Below the pieces are notes generated by a model that was not told where the DNA came from, ran no database searches, and saw nothing but the letters and a program-made list of their open reading frames with translations. From assembly GCF_024868665.1 (NCBI RefSeq), contig NC_079893.1, positions 12,664,742-12,728,741 of the forward strand: DNA of 64,000 bases, in the 5' to 3' direction. The DNA comes from Triplophysa rosa (lineage: Eukaryota > Chordata > Actinopteri > Cypriniformes > Nemacheilidae). The position numbers were made by a program, and so were the translations under genes. The first letter of the stretch is position 1, and each line of letters opens with the position of its first letter. This document shows positions 1 to 10,386 of this stretch, one piece after another.

Positions 1-180
1 AGCCGGCAGGTAACGACTGAGGTGCCCTTGAGCAAGTCACCTTTCCCCCACTTGCTCCCGGGCGCTGCAGTGATAGCTGCCCACTGCTCTGGGTGTGCGT
101 GTGTTCACTACTCTCTGGATGGGTTAAATGCAGAGGTCACATTTCGGGTATGGGTCACCATATCTGACAAATAGGTCACT
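1..180 (+). repeat. Teleost SINE-type repeat, 3' body (partial)
   Basis: The stretch with GTGCCCTTGAGCAAG, then GGGCGCTGCAG, then a GCCCACTGCTCTGGGTGTG block and TGGATGGGTTAAATGCAGAG matches a widely dispersed teleost short repeat as I remember it. It is cut by the window start, so the head is not visible. The exact family name is not resolved from sequence alone. Confidence 0.55.
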
Positions 181-1592
181 TTTTGAATAGCCTATATTAG
201 GCCTATAACTGACTGCTGAAAGAATGTACTGTAGGCCTACTCTGTACCCCTACAACAAAACACTTCATTAAAAAGTGTCATTCAACATTATTAGCTAAAA
301 ATATGAATAAACGACAACTGTTGGATTATTATAGGCTACACAGCAAAATGATTTAAAGAAAAAAAAACATGCAAGCAATTCTGACAGACCACCTTTTCAG
401 TTCACGTTTCTCCTCTCCAAACTCCTCCCACAAAAGCTGACTGTTCTCTAAGGTGCACTCGTGGCCGGGATGCACAGAACATACTTTGACAAGTTGTTTA
501 GTACAGGGAACTGTGTGCTCGTGCACTGTATGATGTCGTATAATGTCAAAGGATGTCGCGAGCGCCGGGGCTACTGTCAGACCGCCCGCTCCAGTCTGAA
601 GTTACCGACCGGTAAAGACGCTTTCATTCGGAAATTTACTCCGGCGCGGCAAATTCCGTGCTGTGTCTTTCTCTGACACTTAAACATGCTCCACACACTG
701 CCTGTGCCTATGGAAGCATATTGGTAGCTTGCTTCCATAATATGCTTCCATACACTGCCGACATGTTTGCTGCATTAATAAAGTGTGAGCGTCGCGCCCT
801 CTCTCTCTGCGCTGGTTACTGTTTGATCATATCACACGTCATCTTTTTGCTATTTTCGGTTGCCGAACATTCGGTGTATATCCCTATGTGTATTAACATT
901 GGATACAATCTTAGTTTTATTTCAGTGTGTGTGCTTTTAGTCACTTTTTCTATATGTATGGAATACCTGTTTTGGATTACATTTGCTGAAATGTGCAGTA
1001 TGTGGATTGTGCCCAATGCCCAACAATGTTATGCGCTTGAAATGATTACAGCTGTGGTTTAGTTTGAATCTTTAGTTGATCAAAAGCTTAGACATTTAAT
1101 AAAATGAACAAAACATGTGAAATAACCATATTTATTATAAGTGGACAACAATGTTGCATATGTACAGTAGGGTTGACATAACAGGAATTTATTTCAGTGT
1201 CCTTGTTTGCCCCTTCGATGCTGATAGTGACCATACTAGCTGGCAGGCTAAAGATGTTTGTCCAATACAGTCAGTGGGTGTTAAATGTTGTATTTTGATT
1301 AAGTTTAGTCGCATGGTCAAGAAAAGGATACAAAGGAAATATTGGATGTGTTGTCGTCTTCCTCTAGCCTCCTCTTTTTGAGCTCTCTGCCCTTGGATTC
1401 TGCCTTTATGCTCTTCTTTACCTGAGCTCTAAACTTTCAGGAACCTCTTTACAGGAAATGCACAGTTTTATACCACTATACTGTTATTGTATTTTTTTGT
1501 CATTTTGGCACTGTAGTGAAACCACTCTTACAAATACTGCTTGTGGAATAATGCATGCTCTTTCACATATTTAAAAGTTATACTCTACTGCA
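181..1592. other. Non-coding DNA, no gene recognised
   Basis: AT-rich single-copy-looking sequence with a CpG-richer patch around 430-620. Open frames here (for example 658-1062) have no recognisable domain, and their composition is that of non-coding DNA. No RNA gene, splice structure or transposon end was recognised. Confidence 0.5.
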
Positions 1593-1743
1593 CAGGTGTC
1601 AAACTCAATTCTTGGAGGGACAGTGTCCAGCCGAGTTTAGCTCCAACCACACCTGCTTGGAAGTTTCTAGTAACGCTGAGTTGAAGCTGAATCAGGTGTG
1701 TGCAGAGCTGTGAGCCTTCAGGAACTTGAGTTTGACACCCCTG
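1593..1743. mobile_element. Short non-autonomous DNA transposon (MITE)
   Basis: The 151-bp block begins CAGGTGTCAAACTCAA and ends TTGAGTTTGACACCCCTG, so its ends are imperfect terminal inverted repeats of about 16-18 bp. The interior (TCCAGCCGAGTTTAGCTCCA and following) is the well-known fish repeat of this type, probably a hAT-like non-autonomous element. It is too short to code. No clean 8-bp target duplication is visible, so the superfamily is an inference. Confidence 0.7.
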
Positions 1744-4488
1744 CTCATTCTACTCTTAGTCGTGTCAGATTAATGAGACATCTATAATGTGCAGTGCTGA
1801 GGGTCCCCAGGAGCAGGATTAGGAAATACCGTCAGAGGAAGTGTTTCAGCTCAGGTAGTAATGTTGAGCATGTTTACATTTTTAAGGTCAATTTGTGGAA
1901 CAAGCTCTTTGTGAACTAACTGGGTTTCTGCTTATATACTATAATATATAGATATAGAGCCAAATACATAGCCATAACTGCTCCTGCTGATAGAACTTCT
2001 GTAAATATAACATTGATAACACAATATTAAACACTGGTTTAAGTGCTTAATATCGGGGTAACAGGCATTTTATTATTTGTTCTTGACTGTGATATAATAT
2101 GATCAGAACATTAAGAAATGGTTGGGCATCACAAAGAAGATTTGAAAAACTTTACATTGTTATCCATATTCTGTCTCTTATGTCTTCTATACAGGGCCGG
2201 AAATGGCCAAGTTTCACTAGGGGGATTCTTGTTGTTACAATTTTTTTATTTTTTAAACCACAGACGCAGAAAATGCCACTTAATGTCTGTATAAATTGTG
2301 CGAAGTGTTTGGAGGCTATTTCATAGGTAAAAGATGGAAATCCTCTCCATTTTGAGGCTGCTATTTTATGAGCCTATAGCAAATGACAGATTTAGCTGTG
2401 AACTAAGATCTTGTAGCTTCCTGATTTATTCTATTTAGTGTGTTTCTCTCTATCCCTTTCTTTCTTTATCTCTCTCTTTCTGTGTCCGGAGTAGTGGGGA
2501 GCAGAATGAGCTGTCAGCCTCGAGCACCATAGGGGATGCCTTACTGCTGCTTTTCCTTTCACTCAGTGATTTCTCATGCCACTCAGACTGTAGCCAGATG
2601 TCTGTTTTCCATTTGATGTCGTTCACAGAAGAGTTTATGCTTTGGGTCTGCCGCTGCCTTTATCACTCTGTGATTTCTTCACTTAAACGTCCCAACCAGA
2701 CATGTTCTCTCTCCTGACATATCAAGTTTTCTCCATGGAATGGCAAAGTAATCCAGTGGGAAATAGCACACTAAAATTCACACTTTTGTGTACAATTGAG
2801 TCCATGCTAGACTGCTATCAAAGAAAAGGGGTGACTTCACGAAATACTAAGAAATGTTTCACTTGAGATTATGATGTAATTTGCAATGGAAATGTATGAA
2901 ATTTAAAATTGCAAAATGGAAGCATTTGGAACAAGTAACTTATAACAACTTTGTATTTTTAAAGTGTTCCTTTAATGTGTGCCAATCTAGTTTTATTGTG
3001 TGCATTTCTTTACCCAACAGCTATTTCATAACATGATGATATATTGGAATTGTGTTGGATTGGTCTGGCAACCTATCTGGGTGTTCCCCTGCCTATGGCC
3101 TGAGGTATGCTGGCATAAACTCTAGAACACATGATCCGGTACTGAACTTGTCGTGTGGAATTTATGTGTGAAATATCAGGTATATGTAAATAGGCCTTCC
3201 ACCTGCCCTGGGCAATCTGAATTTCTTAGTACTGTATGTGGTGTTGTTCATAGTATGGTTGAGATTTAATTTGTTTTATAAATTAATCCAATAGAAAAAG
3301 CTTTTTACATGAATTTAGCATTAAGTAAAAGATTACTTTGCATCATCCAGTCGGTCAAAACGAAGTATTGTACAGTGAAGATGAAACTGCATGGGCAAAG
3401 ACAAGTTAGTGTATCTCTTATACAATGACACTAAAATGCCAAGCTTTCCCATCAATACACTTTGAGTAATAGACCAAATGACTCCAATCTTTGTGTAATC
3501 AAACTGAAGTGTGGATAAGTGCACATGCAATCCAGATTTCATCGGTTATGTCCTACAATACCATGAAAAATGCAGAAAACAGGGTCAAGAGTGTACTGCA
3601 GGTGTGATTTTGTTGGAGACTGAAGCAATGCAGGGGGAAGACCTGGTCATCCAGAGTTCCTGTTGCTCCCCAAACCTCACCCAAAGCCCCATGTGACATA
3701 CCATCAGTACCTTAAATCAACCATTTAACATACTGCAAGCAAAATGATTGGTGAACAACAGTGAAGATGAAACCAACCCTTTATAATTTACATCGAGTAT
3801 GATTAAATTAATTTATCTCATGCTGTTTATTTATTAATTCATTTAAATTTAATTTCATACTTTTACAATCCCTTATTTATTTCATATATAATTAATGATG
3901 CAGTTTTAATTTGATTAGTGTTCTATCTGTGTTTGCTATACAATAAAAACATGAATTGTTCATATGTGTGAGTGAGTGGCTCTTTATCTAGCTCTTGCTG
4001 TTGTAGATATGCATAGGCTCCCTCTCAGGATAAAAGACTCCAACTGACGTCTCTCTTGAGAGCAGCAGACCATAATGACAATCTTGTATTCAAGATAGTT
4101 GTTGCCATGTAAGACTGTTGCTATGGAAGAGATTCCAGTTGACTTGACAGCCATCATAACAGTCCAATGGTTGTCTATGAAACGACCACCAGAGGGCATT
4201 TTTCACACGTTTCACTTAATTGTGATAAATGGTTGAAAATAATTCATTCACTTCTTCAAATAGTGCACAATGACAACATTCACAATCGCATATACTGATT
4301 CAGTTAAATTCACCAAATCTGATAAACAGCTTTTCTTATTTTTGCTTTCATAATGAAGATAAATATAAGATTAACAGACTGGTAAAAATTGTTACACTGC
4401 ATAAATCTGCTGTACAATAACTTTGCCACTGAGACTGAACTGTAGCAGTAGCAAAATCTGAATGTTATTCCCTTTTGAAATGAAACTC
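1744..4488. other. Non-coding DNA, mostly unique
   Basis: About 2.7 kb of AT-rich sequence without convincing coding capacity; the open frames are short and low in information. A degenerate SINE fragment lies near 3055-3125 and a weak purine/pyrimidine tract near 2440-2480. Nothing else is recognised. Confidence 0.5.
3050..3125 (+). repeat. Degenerate SINE-like fragment
   Basis: The run GGTCTGGCAACCTATCTGGG, then GTTCCCCTGCCTATGGCC, then ATGCTGGCATAAACTCTAG resembles a common fish SINE core (TGTCCAGGGTGT, CCCTGCCT, GCTGGGATAGGCTCCAG) with several substitutions. Only this part is recognisable. Confidence 0.45.
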
Positions 4489-6225
4489 AATGAAACTGAG
4501 ACAGCTTCGTCAGGCCAAAGAAGATGCTTACAGAAGAGGGGACAAAGTCTTGTATAATCAGGCCTAAAACACACTGACAAAGGAGATAAGAGCAGCTAAG
4601 AGAAGCTACTCTGAAAAGCTGAAGAACCAGTTTTCAGCCAACGACCCTGCATCGGTGTGGAAAGGCCTGAAAGACATTACCAACTACAAGCCATCATCCC
4701 CTCAGTCTATGGGTAATCAACGACTGGCTGACGACCTGAACGACTTCTATTGTCGTTTTGAAATGCAGAGTCTCACCCTTCACACCCGCCCTGAGCCTAT
4801 CTCTGCTATACCATTAACACCTCCTCTTGACACTCAACCTGCACTTAAGATCTGCGAAGAGGATGTTTGCCAGCTTTTCCGCAAACAAAAGATCAGAAAA
4901 GCACCAGGCCCAGACAATGTCTCACCCTCCTGCCTGAAAGTCTGTGCGGAGCAGCTGTCGCCCATCTTCACTAATATTTTTAACAGATCTTTGGAGCAGT
5001 GTGAAGTCCCTTCTTGCTTCAAACGCTCCACCATCATCCCTTTACAGAAGAAACCCAAAATATCTGGACTTAATGACTACAGGCCTGTTGCTTAACATCT
5101 GTGGTCATGAAGTCATTTGAGAGACTTGTACTGGCCCACCTGAAGGACATCACCAGACCACTTCTTGATCCCCTCCAGTTTGCTTACCGAGCAAACAGGT
5201 CTGTGGACGATGCAGTAAACATGGGACTGCATTACATCCTACAACACCTAGACAGACCAGGGACTTACGTCAGGATCCTGTTTGTAGACTTCAGCTCGGC
5301 CTTCAACACCATAATCCCAGACCTCCTCCTGCCCAAGCTTACCCAGCTCTCTGTGCCAACCTCTACCTGTCAGTGGATTATTAACTTCCTGTCGAACAGG
5401 CAGCAGCTAGTGAGGTTGGGAAAATTTAAATCCAGCACATGTACCATCAGCACCGGAGCTCCTCAAGGATGTGTTCTTTCTCCACTGCTATATTCACTCT
5501 ACACAAACGAATGCACCTCTACAGACCCTTCTGTCAAACTCCTGAAGTTTGCAGATGACACCACAGTCATTGGCCTTATTCAAGACGGTGATGAATCTGC
5601 CTACAGAAAGGAGGTTGCTCAGCTGGCTGCCTGGTGTAGTCAAAACAACCTAGAGCTGAATGCATTCAAGACAGTGGAGATGATAGTGGATTTCAGAAGG
5701 AACCCTCCATCACTTCCTCCCCTCACCATCCTGGACAGCACTGTGGATACTGTGGAGTCATTCAGGTTCCTGGGCTCCACCATCTCTCAGGACCTGAAGT
5801 GGGAGTCCCACATAGACTCCATTGTAAAGAAGGCCCAGCAGAGGTTATACTTCCTCCGTCAATTGAGGAAGTTCAACCTACCACAGGAGCTACTGACCCA
5901 GTTCTACTCAGTGGTCATCGAATCTGTTCTGTGCACTTCAATTACTGTTTGGTATGGCTCGGCCACCAAATCAGACCTACGAAGACTACAACGGACAGTT
6001 CGTAGTGCTGAGAAAATTATTGGTGCTCCTCTGCCCACACTTCAGGACCTGTACGATTCCAGAGTGAAAAACAGGGCAAGAAAAATCATCATTGACTCCA
6101 CACACCCAGCACACAAACTCTTTGATCTGCTGCCCTCTGGCCGGCGCTTTAGAGCACCAAACACCAGGACTTCCAGACACAGAAGCAGCTTCTTCCCCCA
6201 GGCAATCTCCCTCCTAAACAGATAA
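4489..6225 (+). pseudogene. Rex1-like LINE ORF2 (reverse transcriptase), broken
   Basis: The protein copies element RNA into DNA at a nicked target. Visible in order: linker with KAPGPDNVSPSCLK, RT palm motifs FVDFSSAFNTI (first catalytic Asp), TGAPQGCVLSPLLYS, KFADDTTVIG (catalytic FADD in place of the commoner YADD), and the thumb and C-terminal part ending FFPQAISLLNR. The endonuclease is absent because of 5' truncation. Two lesions are visible against copy 2. AAA is replaced by TAA in GGCCTAAAACAC near 4562, and one T is lost near 5094 (GTTGCTTAACATC against GTTGCTTTAACATC), which puts a stop in front of the main frame 5101-6225. It is not functional as it stands. Confidence 0.85.
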
Positions 6226-6623
6226 CTGCTCCTTAAGAGCAATATTCCACTTCCACTACTCCTATAGTGTGCACTATAGTGCCTTATTATATCTACATCT
6301 TATGTATACATGTATATAACACTACCTCTACTTACTAAATTATCCATTTGCACAAGTGTACATACAATCTGTTAATATGTTTATTCTACTATATACTACC
6401 CTGTACAATGTCTCTTATATGTTATTATCCCCCATTTTCTGTAAAATAGTCTTTATTTTATATATGCACAATTTAGAATCTTTTAGACTGTAAATCGTAT
6501 TATATTGTATTGTCATTGTGTTGAATGTCTGTACTAGAAGCTTCCAACACCAAAGAAAATTCCTTGTGTGTGCAAGCACACTTGGCAATAAAGCTCTTCT
6601 GATTCTGATTCTGATTCTGATTT
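4489..6623 (+). mobile_element. Rex1-like (CR1 superfamily) LINE, copy 1, 5'-truncated
   Basis: This is a 5'-truncated non-LTR retrotransposon holding the end of the linker region, the reverse transcriptase and the 3' UTR. The 3' end carries CTTGGCAATAAA followed by a short tandem array of GATTCT units (about 6598-6623), the typical simple-repeat tail of this group. It is nearly identical over 1.7 kb to the copy at 17355-19899, so both are young. The start at 4489 is where homology to copy 2 begins. The clade name is from recalled similarity; CR1/L2-type is certain, Rex1 probable. Confidence 0.8.
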
Positions 6624-6775
6624 TAAAAAAGATCACATTTATTTATCTGGCAGAGACTAAACGATTCGATTGTTCAGTGGTTATTGGCTGAAGTTAATTT
6701 AGTTAAAGTTAAATTTGTTACATTTTTAACAGACTTCTCAGATCATTAGGATCAAGTCAGTTAGAGATAACAAGG

Positions 6776-6870
6776 GTTCACGCAAAACAAGGCGAGTCAG
6801 CGTTTAGCCATTACGCCACCCGTAGCTGGAATCTGCTTCCAGAAGACATCAGATATTAACTATGGGAGGC
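6776..6870 (+). pseudogene. LINE ORF2 C-terminal fragment
   Basis: One frame reads QGESAFSHYATRSWNLLPE followed by DIR. This is the conserved C-terminal signature of CR1/L2-type LINE proteins (GxxAFxxxAxxxWNxLPxxIR). No longer homology to an RT is visible around it, so this is an old fragment. The boundaries are approximate. Confidence 0.5.
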
Positions 6871-6889
6871 AAATCCTGCCAAATTTAAA

Positions 6890-7320
6890 TAAATAAATTA
6901 AACGATGAAAATGAAAACCAGATTAGCAATTTCATTATACACAACTGCGTGCACAATATGTGCCAAAATGAAAAATAAAATGAAATTCTTTTATTTTCAT
7001 TTTCATTTTTACACTGACAATGCGTTGTCCATGTCAAATTGAAAAAGAAAATGCAATTGGTGATTTGACATTTCATTTTCACTAAAATCTCGAGGCAAGA
7101 CTGCCAATTTGAAAATGAAAAGGCAAATGTGAAAAATAAATTGTAAAAACATTTTTTACAAAGGTTTTATTAATGTTCACGCAATAATACTGACACAATT
7201 CAAATTAAAATGTAAACTTTGATTTTCATTTTATTTTATTTTATTTTCTCTTCTCTTTTATTTCATTTTCGTTTTCATTTTCGTTTTCGTCTTCGTTTTC
7301 ATTTTCATTTTCTTTTCCTT
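6890..7320. repeat. AT-rich simple sequence with inverted GAAAATG / CATTTTC tracts
   Basis: Runs of GAAAATGAAAA-type sequence (about 6904-6920, 7108-7135) face runs of CATTTTCATTTTC-type sequence (about 6990-7012, 7225-7318), so the region can fold back on itself. The 7222-7318 part is a pyrimidine-rich TTTTCATTTTCG-type microsatellite. Short open frames here are low-complexity artefacts. Confidence 0.6.
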
Positions 7321-7691
7321 GTTCACGGTCATGCAAATTACATGTTAATTAGTGGGTGTGGACGAGCGTCTGCATTACTGGGAACGCCCACAAAAACGTC
7401 AAATCCGTTTATTCGAACGAACGTGTGTAGACCTTGTCAGGCGCTTGTCCTTAGCGCTTTGTAATGATGACGATGACTGTGCCTGGTGCAATACCGAAAG
7501 TTGTTGTGTGGTGCTCTGCATCTCTGATAAGTTAACAGACGAACAAACTAAAGCATTGGAGAGCCCGTATCTCTAGCGTGCCCTGAAACATGCCGGAGCG
7601 CGATTGTCCCCACTCCGCCGCTGACCTGCTCTTACACTGTACATTACCATCCGCACCCGAGCACGCTATCATCATTACACTGTGACTGCTT
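7321..7691. other. CpG-richer non-coding stretch
   Basis: Higher GC and CpG than its neighbours (TGGACGAGCGTCTGC, CATGCCGGAGCGCGATTG). Two overlapping frames are open for about 75 codons but match no family I know. It could be a remnant of a DNA transposon. No light-chain constant domain signature (Cys...Trp...Cys) is visible on either strand. Confidence 0.35.
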
Positions 7692-8357
7692 TTAAGAAAA
7701 CATAAACAAAGCGATCTTTCTCAGCACAATAGAATCCATCGTAATGTTCGGTTTGAGGTTGATAAGTTGTGTTTAACCTCACGCGCGCTGTGCGCAGACC
7801 AATTCGCTTATGGTATCACAAGAGCGGCTCATATGTGTTTAAATCAGCCCCGCGTACTTCATTCATTATGATTATGAGCCAATCGTTAAACAAAGTGCTG
7901 CACTATGTTATGAATGCATGTTTTAAATGATGCGCCTGTTTAAATTCCTTGAAGTTCAGCTGTCATGGCAAAAAACATCTAATATACGCACACACTATTA
8001 ATTCATTCGAATAGTTTTTTTTGTCCCACGGCGCGGTGACACAGGCCTGCACTTATAAGTGTTGTAGGTATTAGATGTTTTTTGGTATGACAGCTGAACT
8101 TCAAGGAATTTAAACAGGCGCATCATTTAAAACATGCATTCATAACATAGTGCAGCACTTTGTATAACGATTGGCTCATAATCATAATGAAGTACGCGGG
8201 GCTGATTTAAACACATATGAGCCGCTCTTGTGATACCATAAGCGAATTGGTCTGCGCACAGCGCGCGTGAGGTTAAACACATCTTATCAACCTCAAACCG
8301 AACATTACGATGGATTCTATTGTGCTGAGAAAGATCGCTTTGTTTATGTTTTCTTAA
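7692..8357. repeat. Large imperfect palindrome (arms of about 290 bp, spacer of about 84 bp)
   Basis: The left arm 7692-7984 and right arm 8069-8357 are reverse complements; for example TTAAGAAAACATAAACAAAG on the left pairs with CTTTGTTTATGTTTTCTTAA on the right. The arms differ by a few substitutions and one 4-bp indel (CATTCATTATG against CTTCATTATG). The spacer is 7985-8068. The right arm stops at the base before an N (8358). It could be a foldback element or two alleles or contigs joined head to head. The minus-strand frame 8127-8441 across the right arm is not credible as a gene. Confidence 0.9.
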
Positions 8358-8358
8358 N
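8358..8358. other. Single undetermined base at a probable assembly join
   Basis: One N sits directly at the outer edge of the right palindrome arm. The only other N in the window (48094) also sits at a repeat junction, which suggests that a lone N marks joined contigs in this assembly. Confidence 0.6.
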
Positions 8359-8680
8359 TATGTTGGAAGTTGTGCATATAATAAAATTTTATCAATAATT
8401 TTAATCCATATTAATACACACATTTCTTTCTTTCTTTTCACATTAACTACATAAATCGTTAAAAACTTTTAATTTTTTACTCACAATTTAATGCAGAAAT
8501 AAAACTAAGAGGTTCTGTTTTAAAAGTTGAAAATGCACTAGTTCACTGTACAATTTATTAAAAGTGATTTATTAAACCACATTAATATAATGAAACGGTC
8601 ATCTCATATTATTTTTCATAGTTGATCTCTATATTTAAAAGCAGAAATCTGTTGTATTAATATTAATATTGAAATTATTT
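8359..8680. other. AT-rich DNA downstream (minus sense) of the J segment
   Basis: This would be the J-C intron in minus-strand sense. It is AT-rich with TTAATATTAATATT-type runs, and no constant-region exon is recognised in it. If a C exon exists for this J, it lies beyond the palindrome or has been displaced. Confidence 0.5.
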
Positions 8681-8686
8681 ACTTAC

Positions 8687-8724
8687 TGCCAACATCCAGT
8701 CTGGTGCCGCTGCCGAATGTGAAC
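8687..8724 (-). CDS. Immunoglobulin light-chain J segment
   Basis: Read on the minus strand, the 38-bp segment encodes FTFGSGTRLDVG, with the diagnostic J motif F-G-x-G. It is followed directly by a consensus splice donor (A|GTAAGT, donor GT at 8686-8685) for joining to a constant exon. It is preceded by a perfect recombination signal: heptamer, 23-bp spacer and nonamer at 8725-8763. In fish kappa-type clusters J carries a 23-RSS and V a 12-RSS, and both fit here. The reading frame is phase 1 (one base, then TTC), as expected for J. The segment is too short for standard ORF detection. Its V partner lies 0.75 kb away on the other strand. No C exon is visible in the window, so functionality is unproven. 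Confidence 0.92.
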
Positions 8725-8763
8725 CACAGTGATACAAACGAATAGAGCGACTGTACAAAAACC
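8725..8763 (-). promoter_or_regulatory. 23-RSS of the J segment
   Basis: Plus-strand order is CACAGTG (8725-8731), a 23-bp spacer (8732-8754) and ACAAAAACC (8755-8763). Both heptamer and nonamer match the V(D)J consensus, the heptamer perfectly, and the heptamer abuts the J coding end. This is the RAG1/RAG2 recognition site and pairs by the 12/23 rule with the 12-RSS at 9947-9974. Confidence 0.93.
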
Positions 8764-9338
8764 TCTGAACGCTTCAGTAACTGCATATAAACACACCACA
8801 AACACATCTCTACAGATTCATACATTCACACACCACACACATTACATTTGATTTCATTTTGTGTATATGTCTGAAATATTAACAGATTTTAAAATGAGAT
8901 TATATATATATATTCCCTTATGTATACAAATATTACCCCAAACTTAAACTTGAACAGATGATTCAGTGATGGTTCATAGTTCACTACTGAATGCTCATGT
9001 GATGTCTGCTTTTCCAAGAATATTCCTCAGAATTTCCACTTACAGGAGATTCATATGCTCAAAGTATGATGGGACAATCAACAAAGTCATAATATTCAAA
9101 GAAAAACATTCAAAGATTTAAAGAGAACCGATAAACTTTGTCACTCCTCCATATACACAAGTGTATACACACAATAACACGTCCAACATCACAGGTCAAT
9201 CCATAAAACACCTGATCAATAAATAACACACATGAAATTAAACAGCTGTAAAACAATGTTATTTATTAAATATTACAAACAATGTGCAGAAATGAAAACA
9301 GTGTGTGTTGATGTAAATGATGTAAATGTAGAGAGTGA
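8764..9338. other. J-V intergenic DNA
   Basis: About 570 bp between the J recombination signal and the V promoter. It contains ACACACCAC-type runs and a short TA repeat near 8904-8913. No further V or J coding block or second RSS was recognised. Confidence 0.5.
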
Positions 9339-9346
9339 GTTTGCAT
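9339..9346 (+). promoter_or_regulatory. Octamer-like element of the light-chain V promoter
   Basis: GTTTGCAT is a 7/8 match to the immunoglobulin octamer ATTTGCAT bound by Oct factors. It lies about 130 bp upstream of the V start codon. A TATA-like TTTATAG lies about 32 bp further on, at about 9378-9384. Position and order fit a V promoter, though one octamer base differs from consensus. Confidence 0.55.
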
Positions 9347-9476
9347 TGTGATCACATGCTTCAGTGATCTGAGAGTGTTTATAGTGCTGTGAGTTTAACA
9401 CTTCATGACTCACAACACAACACAAAACAACACAACACAACACAATCATCATCAACACAAACCAACAAGAACAACA

Positions 9477-9946
9477 ATGACTTTCAGCATCATCTTCATC
9501 TGGACACTTTGTATTCAAGGTATAGTTTTTCATATAAATGTTATTACTCAAAATGTAATTGAAACTGTGATTTTTACACTATTTTTAACACTTTCTTCTG
9601 TTTTGTCTGACAGGTTTCAGTGGACAGATAACTGTGACACAAACTCCTTCTGTTAAAATGGTTAAGATTGATGAATCTGTCACTATAAACTGCAAAACCA
9701 ACACACAAGTGAGCAACGCTTGTGTCGGTTCATATACTTGTATGGCCTGGTACCAGCAGAAACCTGGAGAAGCTCCTAAACTCTTGATTCATTCTGCAAG
9801 TCAAAGACTGTCAAACACTCCATCTAGATTCAGTGGCAGTGGATCAAACACAGATTTTACTCTGAGCATCAGTGGAGTTCAGACTGAAGATGCAGGAGAT
9901 TATTACTGTCAGAGTTTTCATTATATCAACAGTAAACATGTGTTGA
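9477..9946 (+). CDS. Immunoglobulin light-chain V segment (kappa-type)
   Basis: Two exons. The leader exon 9477-9519 encodes the signal peptide MTFSIIFIWTLCIQ; an intron runs 9520-9613 (GTATAG...CAG); the V exon is 9614-9946. The mature domain starts at about GQITVTQTPSV. It shows the conserved first Cys (TINCK), the framework Trp (MAWYQQKPGEAPKLLI), SRFSGSGS, the FTLSISGVQTEDAGDYYC block with the second Cys, and a CDR3 start QSFHYINSKHVL. No stop or frameshift is present before the 12-RSS that abuts it, so the segment looks able to rearrange. CDR1 contains two extra cysteines (NACVGSYTCMAW). The intact frame visible from 9634 to 9954 runs past the RSS in germline. It forms the antigen-binding light-chain variable domain after joining to J. 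Confidence 0.95.
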
Positions 9947-9974
9947 CACAGTGATAAAGAGTCGTACAAAAACC
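9947..9974 (+). promoter_or_regulatory. 12-RSS of the V segment
   Basis: CACAGTG (9947-9953), a 12-bp spacer (9954-9965) and ACAAAAACC (9966-9974) follow the V coding end directly. The nonamer is identical to that of the J 23-RSS. Both signals point to the right while the coding ends lie on their left, so joining must invert the intervening 1.2 kb. Confidence 0.95.
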
Positions 9975-10334
9975 TCCGTCAGTCAGACTGAACAGTGACT
10001 GCACTGACACACTTCACACACAACATCTGCTCATACAACACAATGACTTGATGAAGCAACATTCATTAATTCAGAGTTTTAAAATTACAGTTATTAAAAT
10101 GTGTAAATTATTTATAGATTATATTTGATTTATTTAATTAACATATTTACTTTTGATCATTGTGAGGTCTTGATTTATTGTCTGTCTGTGTTGGTTGATG
10201 TCTTCTTTTTTCATTATTCTCTTTTTAACTCTCATATAAAGCACATCCACACAACAATGATATGTGATTGTAGCTCAAAATCTCTCAATAACAACATTCC
10301 CTAAGTGTTACCATACTGTGATGTGGGGCGCCAA

Positions 10335-10337
<3 letters not shown>
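9975..10337. other. DNA downstream of the V segment
   Basis: AT-rich non-coding DNA following the recombination signal. No second V segment, RSS or transposon end recognised. Confidence 0.5.

Positions 10338-10383
<46 letters not shown>
10338..10383. repeat. (TC)n microsatellite
   Basis: About 23 uninterrupted TC units. Unlike the (TC)n tracts at 53722 and 59553, no Tx1-like LINE is attached here, so this may be an unoccupied target of the same kind. Confidence 0.95.

Positions 10384-10386
<3 letters not shown>

Noticed and set aside
658..1062. 134-codon frame suggesting a membrane protein
   Set aside because: Hydrophobic because of T-rich composition; no conserved motif, no splice context, no start context.
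1593..1743. Target duplication for the small TIR element
   Set aside because: Flanks CTCTACTG and CTCATTCT are not an exact 8-bp repeat, so the superfamily was left open.
7340..7580. Two open frames of about 75-80 codons in the CpG-richer patch
   Set aside because: Neither shows a domain, and both overlap each other; no evidence of a real gene.
8127..8441. 104-codon minus-strand frame over the palindrome
   Set aside because: It spans the right palindrome arm and the N, with no family resemblance. It is open by chance and not a host gene.
8359..8680. Light-chain constant exon for the J segment
   Set aside because: Looked for a domain with two Cys and an intervening Trp on the minus strand; none seen. 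The region is AT-rich low complexity.
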